Positions 45,968 through 56,189 of a stretch of 60,023 bases of DNA are shown piece after piece. The notes beneath the pieces are model-generated. The model made no database searches. It was not told the origin of the DNA and saw only the letters and a program-made list of their open reading frames with translations. Each line of letters starts with the position of its first letter. The stretch's first letter is position 1. The stretch comes from an uncultured Candidatus Poseidoniales archaeon (GTDB lineage Archaea > Thermoplasmatota > Poseidoniia > Poseidoniales > Thalassarchaeaceae), in the NCBI GenBank assembly GCA_902511005.1, contig CABXDN010000007.1, positions 1 to 60,023 on the forward strand, written 5' to 3'. The position numbers and the translations under genes were made by a program.

Positions 45968-48900
45968 ATGTCTGACCGCCGTAGGACTGCACTTGCTCTA
46001 GTGTTACTAATGATAATCGCCCCACTTACATCAGCTGCCACAAGTTCTTGGACCGGTCCAAGTAATGTGAATCCTCCAGATGATGGAATAACCTTGACTG
46101 GTTTCCGTGCACCCGGGAATTCTACAATCCAGGATGGATGGCTCCACGTAACAGATACTGAAATGGCGACTTCTCTAGATGCGGGGATCTCATGGGAAGG
46201 GACTGACTTATCATCTGGAAGATTCTATGGAACCGATTTTATTGATTCTACAGAAACAATAACTCTCCTTGATGATGGTACTAGGTCTAATATTAGCACC
46301 TTTGATACAAATGTAGCATCTGTATCGATGCACAGTTCATACACTTATGCTCCTGGTTGGCAGCATGTTTATGATACTGGTTCATCTACTTCAGTATCTG
46401 AATGTAACAATCTTTCAGGTACATGGGTTGATCATGGATACGATAATAATTTCAACAATCAGTTAGATACTAATGAGATTACGGAGACTCTAATGTATTG
46501 TAGTGGAAATGCTTTGGAAGATAGTATCACTACTCTTACAGTAAATGATGGTGGATACGATTACTCTGCGGGGACTTTATCTGCTACAGGGGGGTCAGGA
46601 AGTGGTTTCTCTGGAACTTATTCTATTAGTTCTGCTATTGCTAGTATATCTGTAAATAGTGGGGGGACAGGATATGCCGTGGGAGATACTCTTTCTTTCC
46701 TTTGTCCAGGTAGCGGATGTACAGAAGGCACTAATGCATCTGCATCTGTGGGGTCTGTTGCTACAAATGGTTCAATATTATCGATAACAGTAGCCAATGG
46801 TGGTTCAGGTTATACAACTCAAACTATGTACATCATGGTTTCTTCCACTAACGGCTCTGGAGCTTCGCTGTCTGAAGTACTAGAAACTACAGGGTCTATC
46901 TATCAAGCGTTTGTTACAGATGGTGGAAGCGGTTATACTAGTGCTCCAACAATCATACCCAGCTCTTCTGCAGGTTCTACAGCAAATATTACTGCAGGAT
47001 TAGGGGGTTTCTTTGATTATGAAGTTGTAATTAATACGTTAGTAGCAGGCTCAACATCTAATTGTATGCTGGGCGGTTATCAGGTTAATGCAGGTATGGA
47101 TACCGATGAAGATAACATGTTAGATTCTAATGAAATAACAGATGTTAATTATTTATGTAACATAGATGAACTATGGCAAGCAACTACATTTTCAGGCCTT
47201 AATGGGACTAATTATGGTGGTGAGCAAACAATGTCCTATGGGACAATACCATCTGAAGCGAGTCAAGGCATAGTATCGGTTGGTACAATGCCAGGTTCTG
47301 CTTTGCCTAGAGGTACTAGTGGTTACTTCCTTTTACCCCAAGTCAATTTACCAAATACAGAATTTTATAGTGGCCTATACATGACTTTTGACCATTGGCA
47401 CCACTTAGATACTACTGTTTCAGGTGGTGGTGACGGTGCTTGGATAGAATATAGAATTAATACTGGAACTTGGAATGACTGGACATATATCTCTCCTGAT
47501 GTCACTGCATCAGGTGGCGGATATACCAGCACTATGTCCACTGAAGCTCCATCTCCTAACGGCGCTCCTTCTGGAGCGGTCCCAGTTTTTGCTTCACCAA
47601 GCCACAGCGGTTGGTTGACAGAAAATGTCAGTATTTCCTCAATTTCTGATATTGACAACGCCTCAAAAATACAGTTTAGATTCCATGTATGGACTTCGCC
47701 TAATGCTTCTTATGAGAGGCCTGGTTGGTTTATCGATAATATTGATTTTAATAATGATGGTATAGACAGGGGTGTTTGGCATCATGGTTGTATCGCTACC
47801 ACCACTACTACATGTCAATACGTAGCCAATTCATACGGAGTTCTTCAAAGAACTATTGATTTGACCGGCACCAACTCTACATCTACTATCGAAGTTGATA
47901 TGGAATGGGATTTACAGGGCCAAACCTATGATAATGCATGTATAGAATTATCTTTGAATAATGCAACTTGGTATGACCTCTCATCAACTGGAACCACATC
48001 AACAACAAGTGCTTGTGAAGATCGTAGTGGTGCAATACCCGGTTACCCCTCGTATGATGGTGTTTTTGGTGACCAGAGCGGTAGTATTAGAACAGTTGAT
48101 TATAGTATACCAACCGCTTATCTGAATCAACCTAACGTAAATATCAGATTTGTTGTAGATACAGATGGATTCACTAATTATGGTGGTTCTCTCGATGAGA
48201 AAGAAGGTTTTACACTTGCCGATATTAGAGTACTTGATGATTCAGGCACGATACTATTCAGAGACGATATAGAGGATCCTTCAACTATGGCACATTATGG
48301 CCTAAACGGTTTTGACGATTGGACTTATTACACCTGGAATTTCGGCTCAATGGAAGAATTATTCAATTTTGAAGATTCAACTGCTTCTGATCCAACCACT
48401 AACAATGCTCCTGGTTGGACGAAAGGAACCGGTTGGGGGTATGGTCAATTAGGGTCCTCAGCAGGTCCATCTGATGCTCCTTCTTTCCCTTATGTATATG
48501 GTACAAACCTTAATGGTAATTATGGGAATAATGCTAATTCTTACCTCACTTCACCCACATATGAAATACCTAATGATGGATTAGCTTATGTGACATTTGA
48601 CAAGTGGGTATGTACTGAATCATATTGGGATTCAGTAGGTCTTATGATAAAAGTAAATAATGGCGCTTGGGATTACTTTGACCCTCAAATAGCAACTTGG
48701 TACGATGGTTCACCTGGTTATTCAGGTAACGCTATGTATGGTGAAGATGTATGGATGAATGGCGATTGTGGACAGAGTGATTTCGAGAATCGAATTGCTC
48801 CTCTTTCCGCCTATGCTGGAGATACACTTCGATTCAGATTCCACATATGGACCGATTCTAGTGTCCAGTATCAAGGTGGATACGTCGATAATTTTGGTAT

Positions 48901-51900
48901 TCTAATTTCAAACTATGGTGAAGGCGGCTATTGGTTGAGCCCTTCAATTAATATGGGGGACATTGATCAATTCAATCATGGTTGGGTAGATATTGATGCA
49001 ACAATACCTGAAAATACTTCAATAACAGGATCTTTAATAGATTCTCTTGATGATTCAGTAATTCCAGGTTACGATAACATAACATTCCCCTTCTCTCTAG
49101 CCGGAGTAAATTCTGAAGAACATTCACAAATCAGACTGAAAGTAATTATGGATACTAGCGATGAGGAAGCAACTCCTCAACTGAAGAAAATTAGTATTGG
49201 TGGTAAAAGATATTTATCTGCAACAAGTTCTGATTACAATGGTTGGGAATTCAGTCCAAGTGTGGAAGTAATTGATGAACTGTTGAATGCAACAAGTATT
49301 GCGGGAACTATTACTTCTGACTATATTCACTCCTCAAGGCCGATAAAAAGCATCACGTTAACAGGTAACTTTTCATCAGGTCTGATGATTAGCGCACTGA
49401 CATCTACTGGTGCAAGTTTAGGTCAAACTTCTCAAGGTTCTATAGCATTTTCAATTCCACAAAATGGTTTCGCTCTTTCTATCTCTCTCCCTACTAATGG
49501 ATGGATTGATAGAATGGTTATTACAGCGAATTTCGCTGAACCAGCTGTTAATCCATCTATAGATGTGATCAATGATGGTTCTTCTGAATGGTCCTTCCCT
49601 ATTGGTTCGGATTACGGTCATTATGGATGGCAATCAATGATATCCACAGGTGACGATGACCATGTAACAAGTGCAGTTGTTAATCTAGACGGTAATTCAC
49701 CTAGTTCAGTTATGATAAGGTTACCTTCTCTAGCAGCAGTAAATAATGGTATGGTGTCAATAGCGCCTGGTTCTTCCGGCGGCTTCCAATCTCCAGTTAC
49801 TTTGACTGTCGGTTCATCTAGTCAGACAGGTAGTTCCGGTAGTGACGTCTTCAATTGTATTTTAGATAATAGTCAGTTAGCAGGAATTAATTATTTATCT
49901 ACTTCTCATACTGATTCCGATACAGGGAGAGAATGGCGTGATGTTTCCATAACTCTTGACTCTACTAGTGCTCAGACAGTGTCGATATCAAGTGTCGGAA
50001 TAGGTTACTTAATATTTGAAAATGTATCTGGTTTAGGTCCTTCAATATCGGCATACCACAGTTCTATGACGCAAGATAATCCGCCTCCAACTCAAGTTTC
50101 AATACCTGTTAATATTACCGCAGAAATGGGTTCTATATCTATAGATGGTGACTTAAAGTTTGATTATATAGTCACAAATAGAGATTTCCAAGTTCCAAAT
50201 ACACTGTACCCCAATGGAGAATTAGTTGAAATTACTACTAAACATCATCACTTATATGATAACTCAAATTTAGAAACAATCTCTCTTCGAGGCATAGCAT
50301 CCGATGGCGAAATTCTCATGTTTGAGGCAGTTAATGGGGCGGATGGTCTATGGGGCCAAGGATCTGATCCAGTGACATTTACTCAACAATCAGGTTCATC
50401 AGTAGCTCCTATGGATTCTTCAACTTCCATAGAAATAATCACGCACAATGACGGATACGACGATGTGGTAGTACACTGGATGTTCGATGTCAGTTGGATG
50501 TGGGATGACGTGGGTTCAATACGTTGGGTTTCACAGGCATTCGATTCATCAGGTGAAACAGTCTGGCCTGCTGTATCGCGCAGCGGAGAATCAGGTAAAA
50601 ATGCAGTAGAAAATGATCTTATTATTGACTCCTTTGAAGTCAGAGATCAATATGGTAGACTACTATCTAATCAATACTCCTCGTTTTATCCATATGCAAT
50701 GATGGATGCCGGTGAATTGAATATTACAGGTACAGTGAAATTCCAAGATTCTATAGCAGTCAGGCCTTTAGGAATTCATTATACTGTGGGTCTCAATATA
50801 TCTGGTTTAAGTTATCTATTAACATCAGGAGATGATGGTTATCACGGTATAGTCACTGCTCCAAGCGGGCTATCTAACGTTTACCTGTCTCCTATGATGA
50901 ATACAGTAGGTCCTACTGGATACTCTTTAGGAGCAGAAGATGTCACAGGAACGCCTCCATTAGTTAATGTTAGAGTTGATCATGAACCTCCTGTAGCCGG
51001 TCCATTAGAGGTCAATACTCCATCTGGATTAAAAGCCGCTCATGGCAAAGTTTGGGACCCAACAGTCCCGCTTTCTTTGTTTGTCACAGTAGATGAATCA
51101 GAGGCTAGGGGCGAAATATTAACTCTCAATTATTGGCGAGGTTCAGTTGACGATACCAATGGTGACGGTATTGCTGACGAAGAAGAATATCTTTCAGTTT
51201 TCCAACCATTAACTCCTGGTATGACTGGCCAACAGCAAGTAAATTTCATCGGAATAGATGTCTCGCAACAGTCATTTAATTCCCCTGTACATATGTATCT
51301 TGAAGGCACAGATTGGGCAGGACTTAGTTATCAAGATGGAGGTACAGGTGGAGGCTTCGGTGCATCCAATGCTTGGGCAACAGTAGTTGTAGCAACAGAC
51401 GAACCTACAAGTCTCAAATCTGCAGGGTATTCTCTCGATAGAGATTTAGGTTTCCTTCTCCCTGGTAAGCAACATACTTTTACTATGCAAATAGAGGAAG
51501 CTAATGGCCTCAATACATTAGATAATATCACAGTTATGCTCTGTGGCGATGGTACAAGTGAATTAGGTAAAATGAGTTATGATGCATCAAGAGGTACTTT
51601 ATGGTCAGATGACTCTAGTTTAGTAACTCCTATTTCAGTTCAGACCATCCAAACTTCATCAGATATTATTCAACTTTCGATGATGTTCGAGGTCTCTTGG
51701 GATTATCCTTGGGAAGATGGGCAAAATTCATGTAAACCCAGTGTTTCAATAGTCGATGATTTTACCACAGTAGCATACCAGAATAATATCGGTGAGCTAT
51801 CTTGGTACCTTGACAATAAGTATGTGGCTATACCTGAAGAAATAGAGGACCTAACGCCTCCTTCATCTTCTCCAAGTGGAACTTCTGTTTACTTGGGTCA

Positions 51901-53128
51901 AGGTGATGAATTTAGAATGTCTGGACATGTATATTATTCAGGTTCCGGAATCGTAGCCTTTGATATCCCTGATGACATGGAAGTTGAATATACAGTTATT
52001 TATGGTACTCAGCCTATTCAGGTTTCAACAGATGTTAATGATGACGGTAGTTTCGATACTTCAATGATATTACCATCTCGAGTCCCATTGAATCCAACTA
52101 TGAATGTACAAACAGAGATAGTAAATTTACCAGGATTAGGCGTGTCTGATATTAATTCAGATGCTTCTGTAACCGTTGACAGTAAATCTCCTACTGTTTT
52201 GTTTGATCAGTCTACATATCCAGACTCCTCTCTAGTACTTTTAGAATCTGATTTAATCAATGATGTTCTTGTAACTGTAACGATGGTTGATGAAATCGGC
52301 ATGAATGAAGGACCATTAGATGTGGCATGGGTAATTTTGAGATCTGGAGTTGCAGTTGCAGGCTCAGAAAACACCGGTCAATTAGTAATGATAGAAGAAG
52401 GTGAATCAAAAGATATTTATCAAAGTAAAATAGATTTCACACCATTAAATGGCATGGCAATAGAACAAGGTGATCAAATTGCATTTTGGGTTACTTCAAC
52501 AGATAAGGCTGGTAACACAGTTACTGGCCTTGGTAGCGAATCAGCACCAAGGTTACCTACTTTGAGAATAATGGAATTCAATCCAGAGTACACTCGAGAA
52601 GTAATTAACCCAACTTCTACGCCTATGCTGGGGGATCTTCTAACGCTCCAAACATTCTGGAAAAATGATGGTAAGAGAGAAGGTACAATCACAGTTGGCT
52701 TGTATGAATTAAAACCAGAGACTAATACATGGAGCCCTGCACATTCTACCTTGCAAGATGGAAATACAGTAATAACTCTCGATGCACAATCATCCAGTGT
52801 ATTAGCGACATTCAAGTGGGAGTCGTATGAAGCTGGTCAACCCTTGCTAGTTTTGGTTGTTGAAGATCCTGAAACAGGTGAACCTGACTTTGAAAATATT
52901 AATGGTCAAAATATAGACATAACGGGTATAAACGTTCAACCATTACCTATTGAAGAAGAATCTTCTACTACTCTATACCTCGTTGTAGGAGTTTCTGTGA
53001 TTGCAGTAGCATTAGTTGCAATCATAGTAATGAGAAGTCGTAGTGATGATGAATATTATTATGATGATGATGAAGATGATTACGAAGAAGAACAAGAAGA
53101 TTGGGAATACGAAGAAGATGACAATTAA
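45968..53128 (+). CDS. Giant secreted multidomain surface protein, 2386 residues
   Basis: A signal peptide (TALALVLLMIIAPLTSAATS) opens the protein. Two Cys-containing modules of the DUF7151 type (CNNLSGTWVDHGYDNNFNNQ and CMLGGYQVNAGMDTDEDN) flank Gly/Ser-rich repeats with GGSGYTSAPTI motifs. Three MAM/immune-inhibitor-A-like lectin-type domains follow (for example FDHWHHLDTTVSGGGDG with FHVWTSPNASYERPGWFIDN). Then come long beta-sandwich repeats and a C-terminal helix (LYLVVGVSVIAVALVAIIVM) with a Tyr/Asp/Glu-rich tail. It is probably a surface attachment or polymer-binding protein. A TATA-like TTTTTATA near 45904 precedes it. Confidence 0.85.
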   Translation: MSDRRRTALALVLLMIIAPLTSAATSSWTGPSNVNPPDDGITLTGFRAPGNSTIQDGWLHVTDTEMATSLDAGISWEGTDLSSGRFYGTDFIDSTETITLLDDGTRSNISTFDTNVASVSMHSSYTYAPGWQHVYDTGSSTSVSECNNLSGTWVDHGYDNNFNNQLDTNEITETLMYCSGNALEDSITTLTVNDGGYDYSAGTLSATGGSGSGFSGTYSISSAIASISVNSGGTGYAVGDTLSFLCPGSGCTEGTNASASVGSVATNGSILSITVANGGSGYTTQTMYIMVSSTNGSGASLSEVLETTGSIYQAFVTDGGSGYTSAPTIIPSSSAGSTANITAGLGGFFDYEVVINTLVAGSTSNCMLGGYQVNAGMDTDEDNMLDSNEITDVNYLCNIDELWQATTFSGLNGTNYGGEQTMSYGTIPSEASQGIVSVGTMPGSALPRGTSGYFLLPQVNLPNTEFYSGLYMTFDHWHHLDTTVSGGGDGAWIEYRINTGTWNDWTYISPDVTASGGGYTSTMSTEAPSPNGAPSGAVPVFASPSHSGWLTENVSISSISDIDNASKIQFRFHVWTSPNASYERPGWFIDNIDFNNDGIDRGVWHHGCIATTTTTCQYVANSYGVLQRTIDLTGTNSTSTIEVDMEWDLQGQTYDNACIELSLNNATWYDLSSTGTTSTTSACEDRSGAIPGYPSYDGVFGDQSGSIRTVDYSIPTAYLNQPNVNIRFVVDTDGFTNYGGSLDEKEGFTLADIRVLDDSGTILFRDDIEDPSTMAHYGLNGFDDWTYYTWNFGSMEELFNFEDSTASDPTTNNAPGWTKGTGWGYGQLGSSAGPSDAPSFPYVYGTNLNGNYGNNANSYLTSPTYEIPNDGLAYVTFDKWVCTESYWDSVGLMIKVNNGAWDYFDPQIATWYDGSPGYSGNAMYGEDVWMNGDCGQSDFENRIAPLSAYAGDTLRFRFHIWTDSSVQYQGGYVDNFGILISNYGEGGYWLSPSINMGDIDQFNHGWVDIDATIPENTSITGSLIDSLDDSVIPGYDNITFPFSLAGVNSEEHSQIRLKVIMDTSDEEATPQLKKISIGGKRYLSATSSDYNGWEFSPSVEVIDELLNATSIAGTITSDYIHSSRPIKSITLTGNFSSGLMISALTSTGASLGQTSQGSIAFSIPQNGFALSISLPTNGWIDRMVITANFAEPAVNPSIDVINDGSSEWSFPIGSDYGHYGWQSMISTGDDDHVTSAVVNLDGNSPSSVMIRLPSLAAVNNGMVSIAPGSSGGFQSPVTLTVGSSSQTGSSGSDVFNCILDNSQLAGINYLSTSHTDSDTGREWRDVSITLDSTSAQTVSISSVGIGYLIFENVSGLGPSISAYHSSMTQDNPPPTQVSIPVNITAEMGSISIDGDLKFDYIVTNRDFQVPNTLYPNGELVEITTKHHHLYDNSNLETISLRGIASDGEILMFEAVNGADGLWGQGSDPVTFTQQSGSSVAPMDSSTSIEIITHNDGYDDVVVHWMFDVSWMWDDVGSIRWVSQAFDSSGETVWPAVSRSGESGKNAVENDLIIDSFEVRDQYGRLLSNQYSSFYPYAMMDAGELNITGTVKFQDSIAVRPLGIHYTVGLNISGLSYLLTSGDDGYHGIVTAPSGLSNVYLSPMMNTVGPTGYSLGAEDVTGTPPLVNVRVDHEPPVAGPLEVNTPSGLKAAHGKVWDPTVPLSLFVTVDESEARGEILTLNYWRGSVDDTNGDGIADEEEYLSVFQPLTPGMTGQQQVNFIGIDVSQQSFNSPVHMYLEGTDWAGLSYQDGGTGGGFGASNAWATVVVATDEPTSLKSAGYSLDRDLGFLLPGKQHTFTMQIEEANGLNTLDNITVMLCGDGTSELGKMSYDASRGTLWSDDSSLVTPISVQTIQTSSDIIQLSMMFEVSWDYPWEDGQNSCKPSVSIVDDFTTVAYQNNIGELSWYLDNKYVAIPEEIEDLTPPSSSPSGTSVYLGQGDEFRMSGHVYYSGSGIVAFDIPDDMEVEYTVIYGTQPIQVSTDVNDDGSFDTSMILPSRVPLNPTMNVQTEIVNLPGLGVSDINSDASVTVDSKSPTVLFDQSTYPDSSLVLLESDLINDVLVTVTMVDEIGMNEGPLDVAWVILRSGVAVAGSENTGQLVMIEEGESKDIYQSKIDFTPLNGMAIEQGDQIAFWVTSTDKAGNTVTGLGSESAPRLPTLRIMEFNPEYTREVINPTSTPMLGDLLTLQTFWKNDGKREGTITVGLYELKPETNTWSPAHSTLQDGNTVITLDAQSSSVLATFKWESYEAGQPLLVLVVEDPETGEPDFENINGQNIDITGINVQPLPIEEESSTTLYLVVGVSVIAVALVAIIVMRSRSDDEYYYDDDEDDYEEEQEDWEYEEDDN

Positions 53129-53136
53129 TTTGAGTA

Positions 53137-53219
53137 GGTAAATATTAGTTGGGGGAAATCAAACCCTCATCTAATAGCCTCCTCTGATAATTATTTACCA
53201 CTTGTCTTTATAGGCTATT
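53137..53219. other. Interleaved inverted repeats (possible pseudoknot)
   Basis: GGTAAATA (53137-53144) matches TATTTACC (53192-53199), and AATAGCCT (53173-53180) matches AGGCTATT (53212-53219). Both 8-base pairings are perfect and they interleave, which is the arrangement of an H-type pseudoknot. It lies between the giant gene and the small gene at 53268. Confidence 0.35.
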
Positions 53220-53267
53220 TAGCAGCGATGTATAGTCTGAGGAAGTAATTCCTTGGATGGGATTGGG

Positions 53268-53438
53268 ATGAGTAATAATAGCGAAGCGATTACAGTTGAA
53301 GAACTAAAACATGAAGTAGAAGACCTGAAAGTATTGGTAAACACTCTTTTGACAGTGATTATGGAAGAGGCCGATGGTGTTCAATCAGGAGCGGCGCCCA
53401 CTATTCCTAATCAGCCACGACGTGGATATTGCATGTAA
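53268..53438 (+). CDS. Small helical protein, 56 residues, function unknown
   Basis: The protein reads as one amphipathic helix (EAITVEELKHEVEDLKVLV continuing into NTLLTVIMEEAD) with heptad-like Leu/Val spacing, then a Pro/Arg tail ending RRGYCM. It is likely a small coiled-coil partner protein. The ATG at 53268 is chosen; a TTG at 53253 would add five residues. The stop TAA is directly followed by the stop of the convergent glycosylase gene in the palindrome TAATTA. Confidence 0.6.
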   Translation: MSNNSEAITVEELKHEVEDLKVLVNTLLTVIMEEADGVQSGAAPTIPNQPRRGYCM

Positions 53439-54065
53439 TTAATATTCAACGGGCTCAGGATCTACTGCACTCCACATATAACAGCAAGCAACTGTGCGCC
53501 ATGGTATCCATTTTTCAGATATTTCATATATCTCCTCATTGGTTAATTTATCACCGGAATTATATACTTTCTCGATTCCACGAATCATTCCTATATCTCC
53601 TATTGGAAATACATCTGGACGTAGTAGTGTGAATATTAGAATCATTTCTGCCGTCCATCTCCCCACGCCTCTGAGTTGAATTAATTTTTCAATTAATACT
53701 TCATCATCCATTTCTTCCCACTGGTATTTTGAGTAAGTACCCCAAGATTCAGCAATTCCTATCACATATTCTACTTTTCTTTGCGACAATCCACATTTTC
53801 TGAGATCCTCAAATTCTTGCGATAATATATTCTCTGGATTTATATCTCCTACTTTTTCTGTTAGTCTAGACCATACTGTCGAAGCGGCTTTAACTGAGAT
53901 TTGTTGACCAATTATTGATCTAATTAGCGTATAGAATAAGTCACCTCTAGAAACTAATTCCAAGTTTTTATATTTTTTAATTAATTCTGAGAGTTTTTCA
54001 TCCTTTTCAGAGAGTTCTTTCTTGGCTTTATCCCAGTACCCTGGTTTATCGCCTAATTGCACCAT
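53439..54065 (-). CDS. alkA: DNA-3-methyladenine glycosylase II type (HhH-GPD)
   Basis: Removes alkylated bases from DNA in base-excision repair. The HhH-GPD core shows LIRSIIGQQISVKAASTVWSRL, the hairpin LIQLRGVGRWTAEMILIF and the catalytic Asp in FPIGDIGMIRG, with the closing WIPWRTVACCYMW. It lacks the iron-sulfur Cys cluster of endonuclease III, so the AlkA group is the best fit. The ATG at 54065 (MVQLGDKPGYW) is preferred, because longer versions overlap the divergent gene. Confidence 0.9.
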   Translation of the reverse strand: MVQLGDKPGYWDKAKKELSEKDEKLSELIKKYKNLELVSRGDLFYTLIRSIIGQQISVKAASTVWSRLTEKVGDINPENILSQEFEDLRKCGLSQRKVEYVIGIAESWGTYSKYQWEEMDDEVLIEKLIQLRGVGRWTAEMILIFTLLRPDVFPIGDIGMIRGIEKVYNSGDKLTNEEIYEISEKWIPWRTVACCYMWSAVDPEPVEY

Positions 54066-54093
54066 GGCTATGGCTAAGACCTCATAGTTCAAG

Positions 54094-54612
54094 ATGGCTA
54101 CCATTCTCGCATTAATCATGAACTTAGAGAAAGTACTATTCGGAGGTGCAATAATTTCAACTATTTTATTCGTTATTCTAAGTACTACTGGGAATACTGA
54201 ATTAATTGAGAAGAACGATTCTTGGTTAATCGAGGAGACGTGCCTAGGGAGTCATTCTGGTGACATAAGTCACACGCACAGTAGTTTATCTATATTTATT
54301 GATGGCAGCGAAGTTCTTCTATCTGCAAATATTGGTATACAAGATTCTGAATGTCCTGAAGGAATGAGAGGCATACATACTCATGATGATACGGGGAAAT
54401 TACATATTGAAACGCCGAATCAAATCGATGCTCCGATAGGTGCTTTCTTCAATATCTGGGGTGAAACATTTAATTCCGAACAAATTCTTGATAATACTGC
54501 TAATTCAGAATATGACATTGAAATGCGTGTCAACGGCGTAATCAATGAAGAGTATGAAAATTATGTTATGTTAGATGGAGATAATATCGAAATCTATTAC
54601 AAACAAAAGTAA
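54094..54612 (+). CDS. Anchored secreted protein with HTHDDTG motif, function unknown
   Basis: One N-terminal membrane helix (LFGGAIISTILFVIL) is followed by a soluble domain carrying SGDISHTHSSLSIFIDG, then GIHTHDDTGKLHIETP and FFNIWG. This His pattern with an HTHDxxG-x-x-HIE motif recurs, as far as I know, in uncharacterised secreted archaeal and bacterial proteins, and suggests a metal-binding site. Two Cys (ETCLGSH and SECPEG) could pair. The ATG at 54094 is used; a later ATG at 54118 (MNLEKV) also fits. The gene converges on rtcB with no gap. Confidence 0.65.
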   Translation: MATILALIMNLEKVLFGGAIISTILFVILSTTGNTELIEKNDSWLIEETCLGSHSGDISHTHSSLSIFIDGSEVLLSANIGIQDSECPEGMRGIHTHDDTGKLHIETPNQIDAPIGAFFNIWGETFNSEQILDNTANSEYDIEMRVNGVINEEYENYVMLDGDNIEIYYKQK

Positions 54613-56085
54613 CTATCCTTTGATAACTGCGAATGGTTTCATTCTCGCGACGGGTCTTGCTAACCTTGCCTCACTTGTCAATCGGATAACTTCGTCAACA
54701 TCTTTGTATGCATCAGGGGCTTCTTCCGAAAGTACATTCGGAGTTTTTGTATGTACATTAATTCCCGCTGCTTCAAGAGTTTCTCTTAATTTTTCTGAAT
54801 CAATTTGTTCTCTTGCAGCAGTTCTTGATAACCTTCTTCCAGCACCATGGCAAGAAGAAGAAAAGGCATCATTCCCTCCCTGCTTAGGGCCTGCCAATAT
54901 CCAGGACGCGGTCCCCATGTCTCCTGGGACTAGAACCGGTTGACCAATTCCTGAAAATTTCGAGGCTAGTTCAGGATGGTCTCCACCTAGTGCTCTCGTC
55001 GCACCCTTTCTATGAACACAACATCTGCATGATACACCATGTACCTTATGATCCTCAATTTTAGCAATGTTATGGCTTACGTCATAAATGACTTCCAAGT
55101 CGCTATCTACTCCTATTTGCTCTCTCAGTATATTTCTAAGTCGTTGGGTCAAAGCTGAGCGATTTGCAAATGCGAAGTTACCTGCTGCCGACATTGCATC
55201 AAAATATTCTTGACCTTCTTTACTGAATATAGGTGCAGCAGCTAGTTGTCTGTCAGGGATTGTCATATCCCACTTACGGGCATACCATGATTTGTCAATT
55301 TTCGAATAATTTTGTTCAATTTTCGAAACATGATCAGAGCAAACCTGATGCCCCAATCCTCTAGATCCAGTATGGATCATCGCTGTCACTTGCCCTTTAC
55401 GTATCCCGAAGGCCTTTGCTGCTTGTTCGTCAACTATCGAATCTACAACCTGTAACTCTAGAAAATGGTTCCCGGAACCAAGTGTTCCTAATGATTTACT
55501 GCCTCTCTTTTTTGCTCTTTCTCCAAGATTTCTCTCATTTGTTTCTAATCTCCCATTAGATTCTATAGACGCTAAATCTCTTGATTCTCCCCATCCCATC
55601 TCAATAGCAGCATTAGCCCCTTCTGATAGAATATGATCTATCTCTGTTGAATCAATTATCACCCCACCTTTACCTGTAGCTCCTGCAGGGATTGAGTTAG
55701 CAAGTTTCTGAGCCAAAACTTTGGCGTTAATATCTTTAAAGCTGATGTCTAATGCACATAATCTAACTCCGCAATTAATATCAAATCCTACTCCTCCTGG
55801 TGAAATTGCGCCCCCCTGGTTACCTGCATTGACATCGGTAGCCACAACGCCTCCAATTGGAAATCCATATCCGAAATGCCAGTCTGCCATAGCCCATGCA
55901 TTCCCAACAATTCCATCTAATGAGGCGGTATTTACTAGTTGATTAGGTGAACGGTCATCTGCATGTTCGCCTAAATGTTCTGAGTCAGCAACTAATATTG
56001 CGTCTGTTTTCATTGAACCATGTTTATTTATACGGATTCTTCCAGGACCATCAGGTTGAAGGTGTTCTCTCCATACTGCCGACAT
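54613..56085 (-). CDS. rtcB: RtcB-type tRNA-splicing RNA ligase
   Basis: GTP- and Mn-dependent ligase that joins 2',3'-cyclic phosphate and 5'-OH RNA ends, needed for tRNA splicing in archaea. Metal and guanylate-site motifs are clear: AMADWHFGYGFPIGGVVA, GGVGFDINCGVRL with the metal-binding Asp and Cys, MIHTGSRGLGHQVCSDH, HNIAKIEDHKVHG, and the C terminus RPVARMKPFAVIKG with the nucleotidyl His in SCHGAGRRLSR. About 490 residues from this ATG. Codons further upstream exist but add no family sequence. No intein was seen. Confidence 0.96.
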   Translation of the reverse strand: MSAVWREHLQPDGPGRIRINKHGSMKTDAILVADSEHLGEHADDRSPNQLVNTASLDGIVGNAWAMADWHFGYGFPIGGVVATDVNAGNQGGAISPGGVGFDINCGVRLCALDISFKDINAKVLAQKLANSIPAGATGKGGVIIDSTEIDHILSEGANAAIEMGWGESRDLASIESNGRLETNERNLGERAKKRGSKSLGTLGSGNHFLELQVVDSIVDEQAAKAFGIRKGQVTAMIHTGSRGLGHQVCSDHVSKIEQNYSKIDKSWYARKWDMTIPDRQLAAAPIFSKEGQEYFDAMSAAGNFAFANRSALTQRLRNILREQIGVDSDLEVIYDVSHNIAKIEDHKVHGVSCRCCVHRKGATRALGGDHPELASKFSGIGQPVLVPGDMGTASWILAGPKQGGNDAFSSSCHGAGRRLSRTAAREQIDSEKLRETLEAAGINVHTKTPNVLSEEAPDAYKDVDEVIRLTSEARLARPVARMKPFAVIKG

Positions 56086-56189
56086 AGTTCTGCGTATTAA
56101 CCAATACATTTCAATAAGTCGGACAGGACTTACAACAATCGCATTCAAGATAGTTTAATTATTCCGAGACATGCAAGGTTGTAGATGAG

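Noticed and set aside
53268-53438. Non-coding shadow ORF
   Set aside because: Short, but it has a clean amphipathic helix pattern, an ATG, and ends exactly at the convergent stop, so I kept it as a gene.
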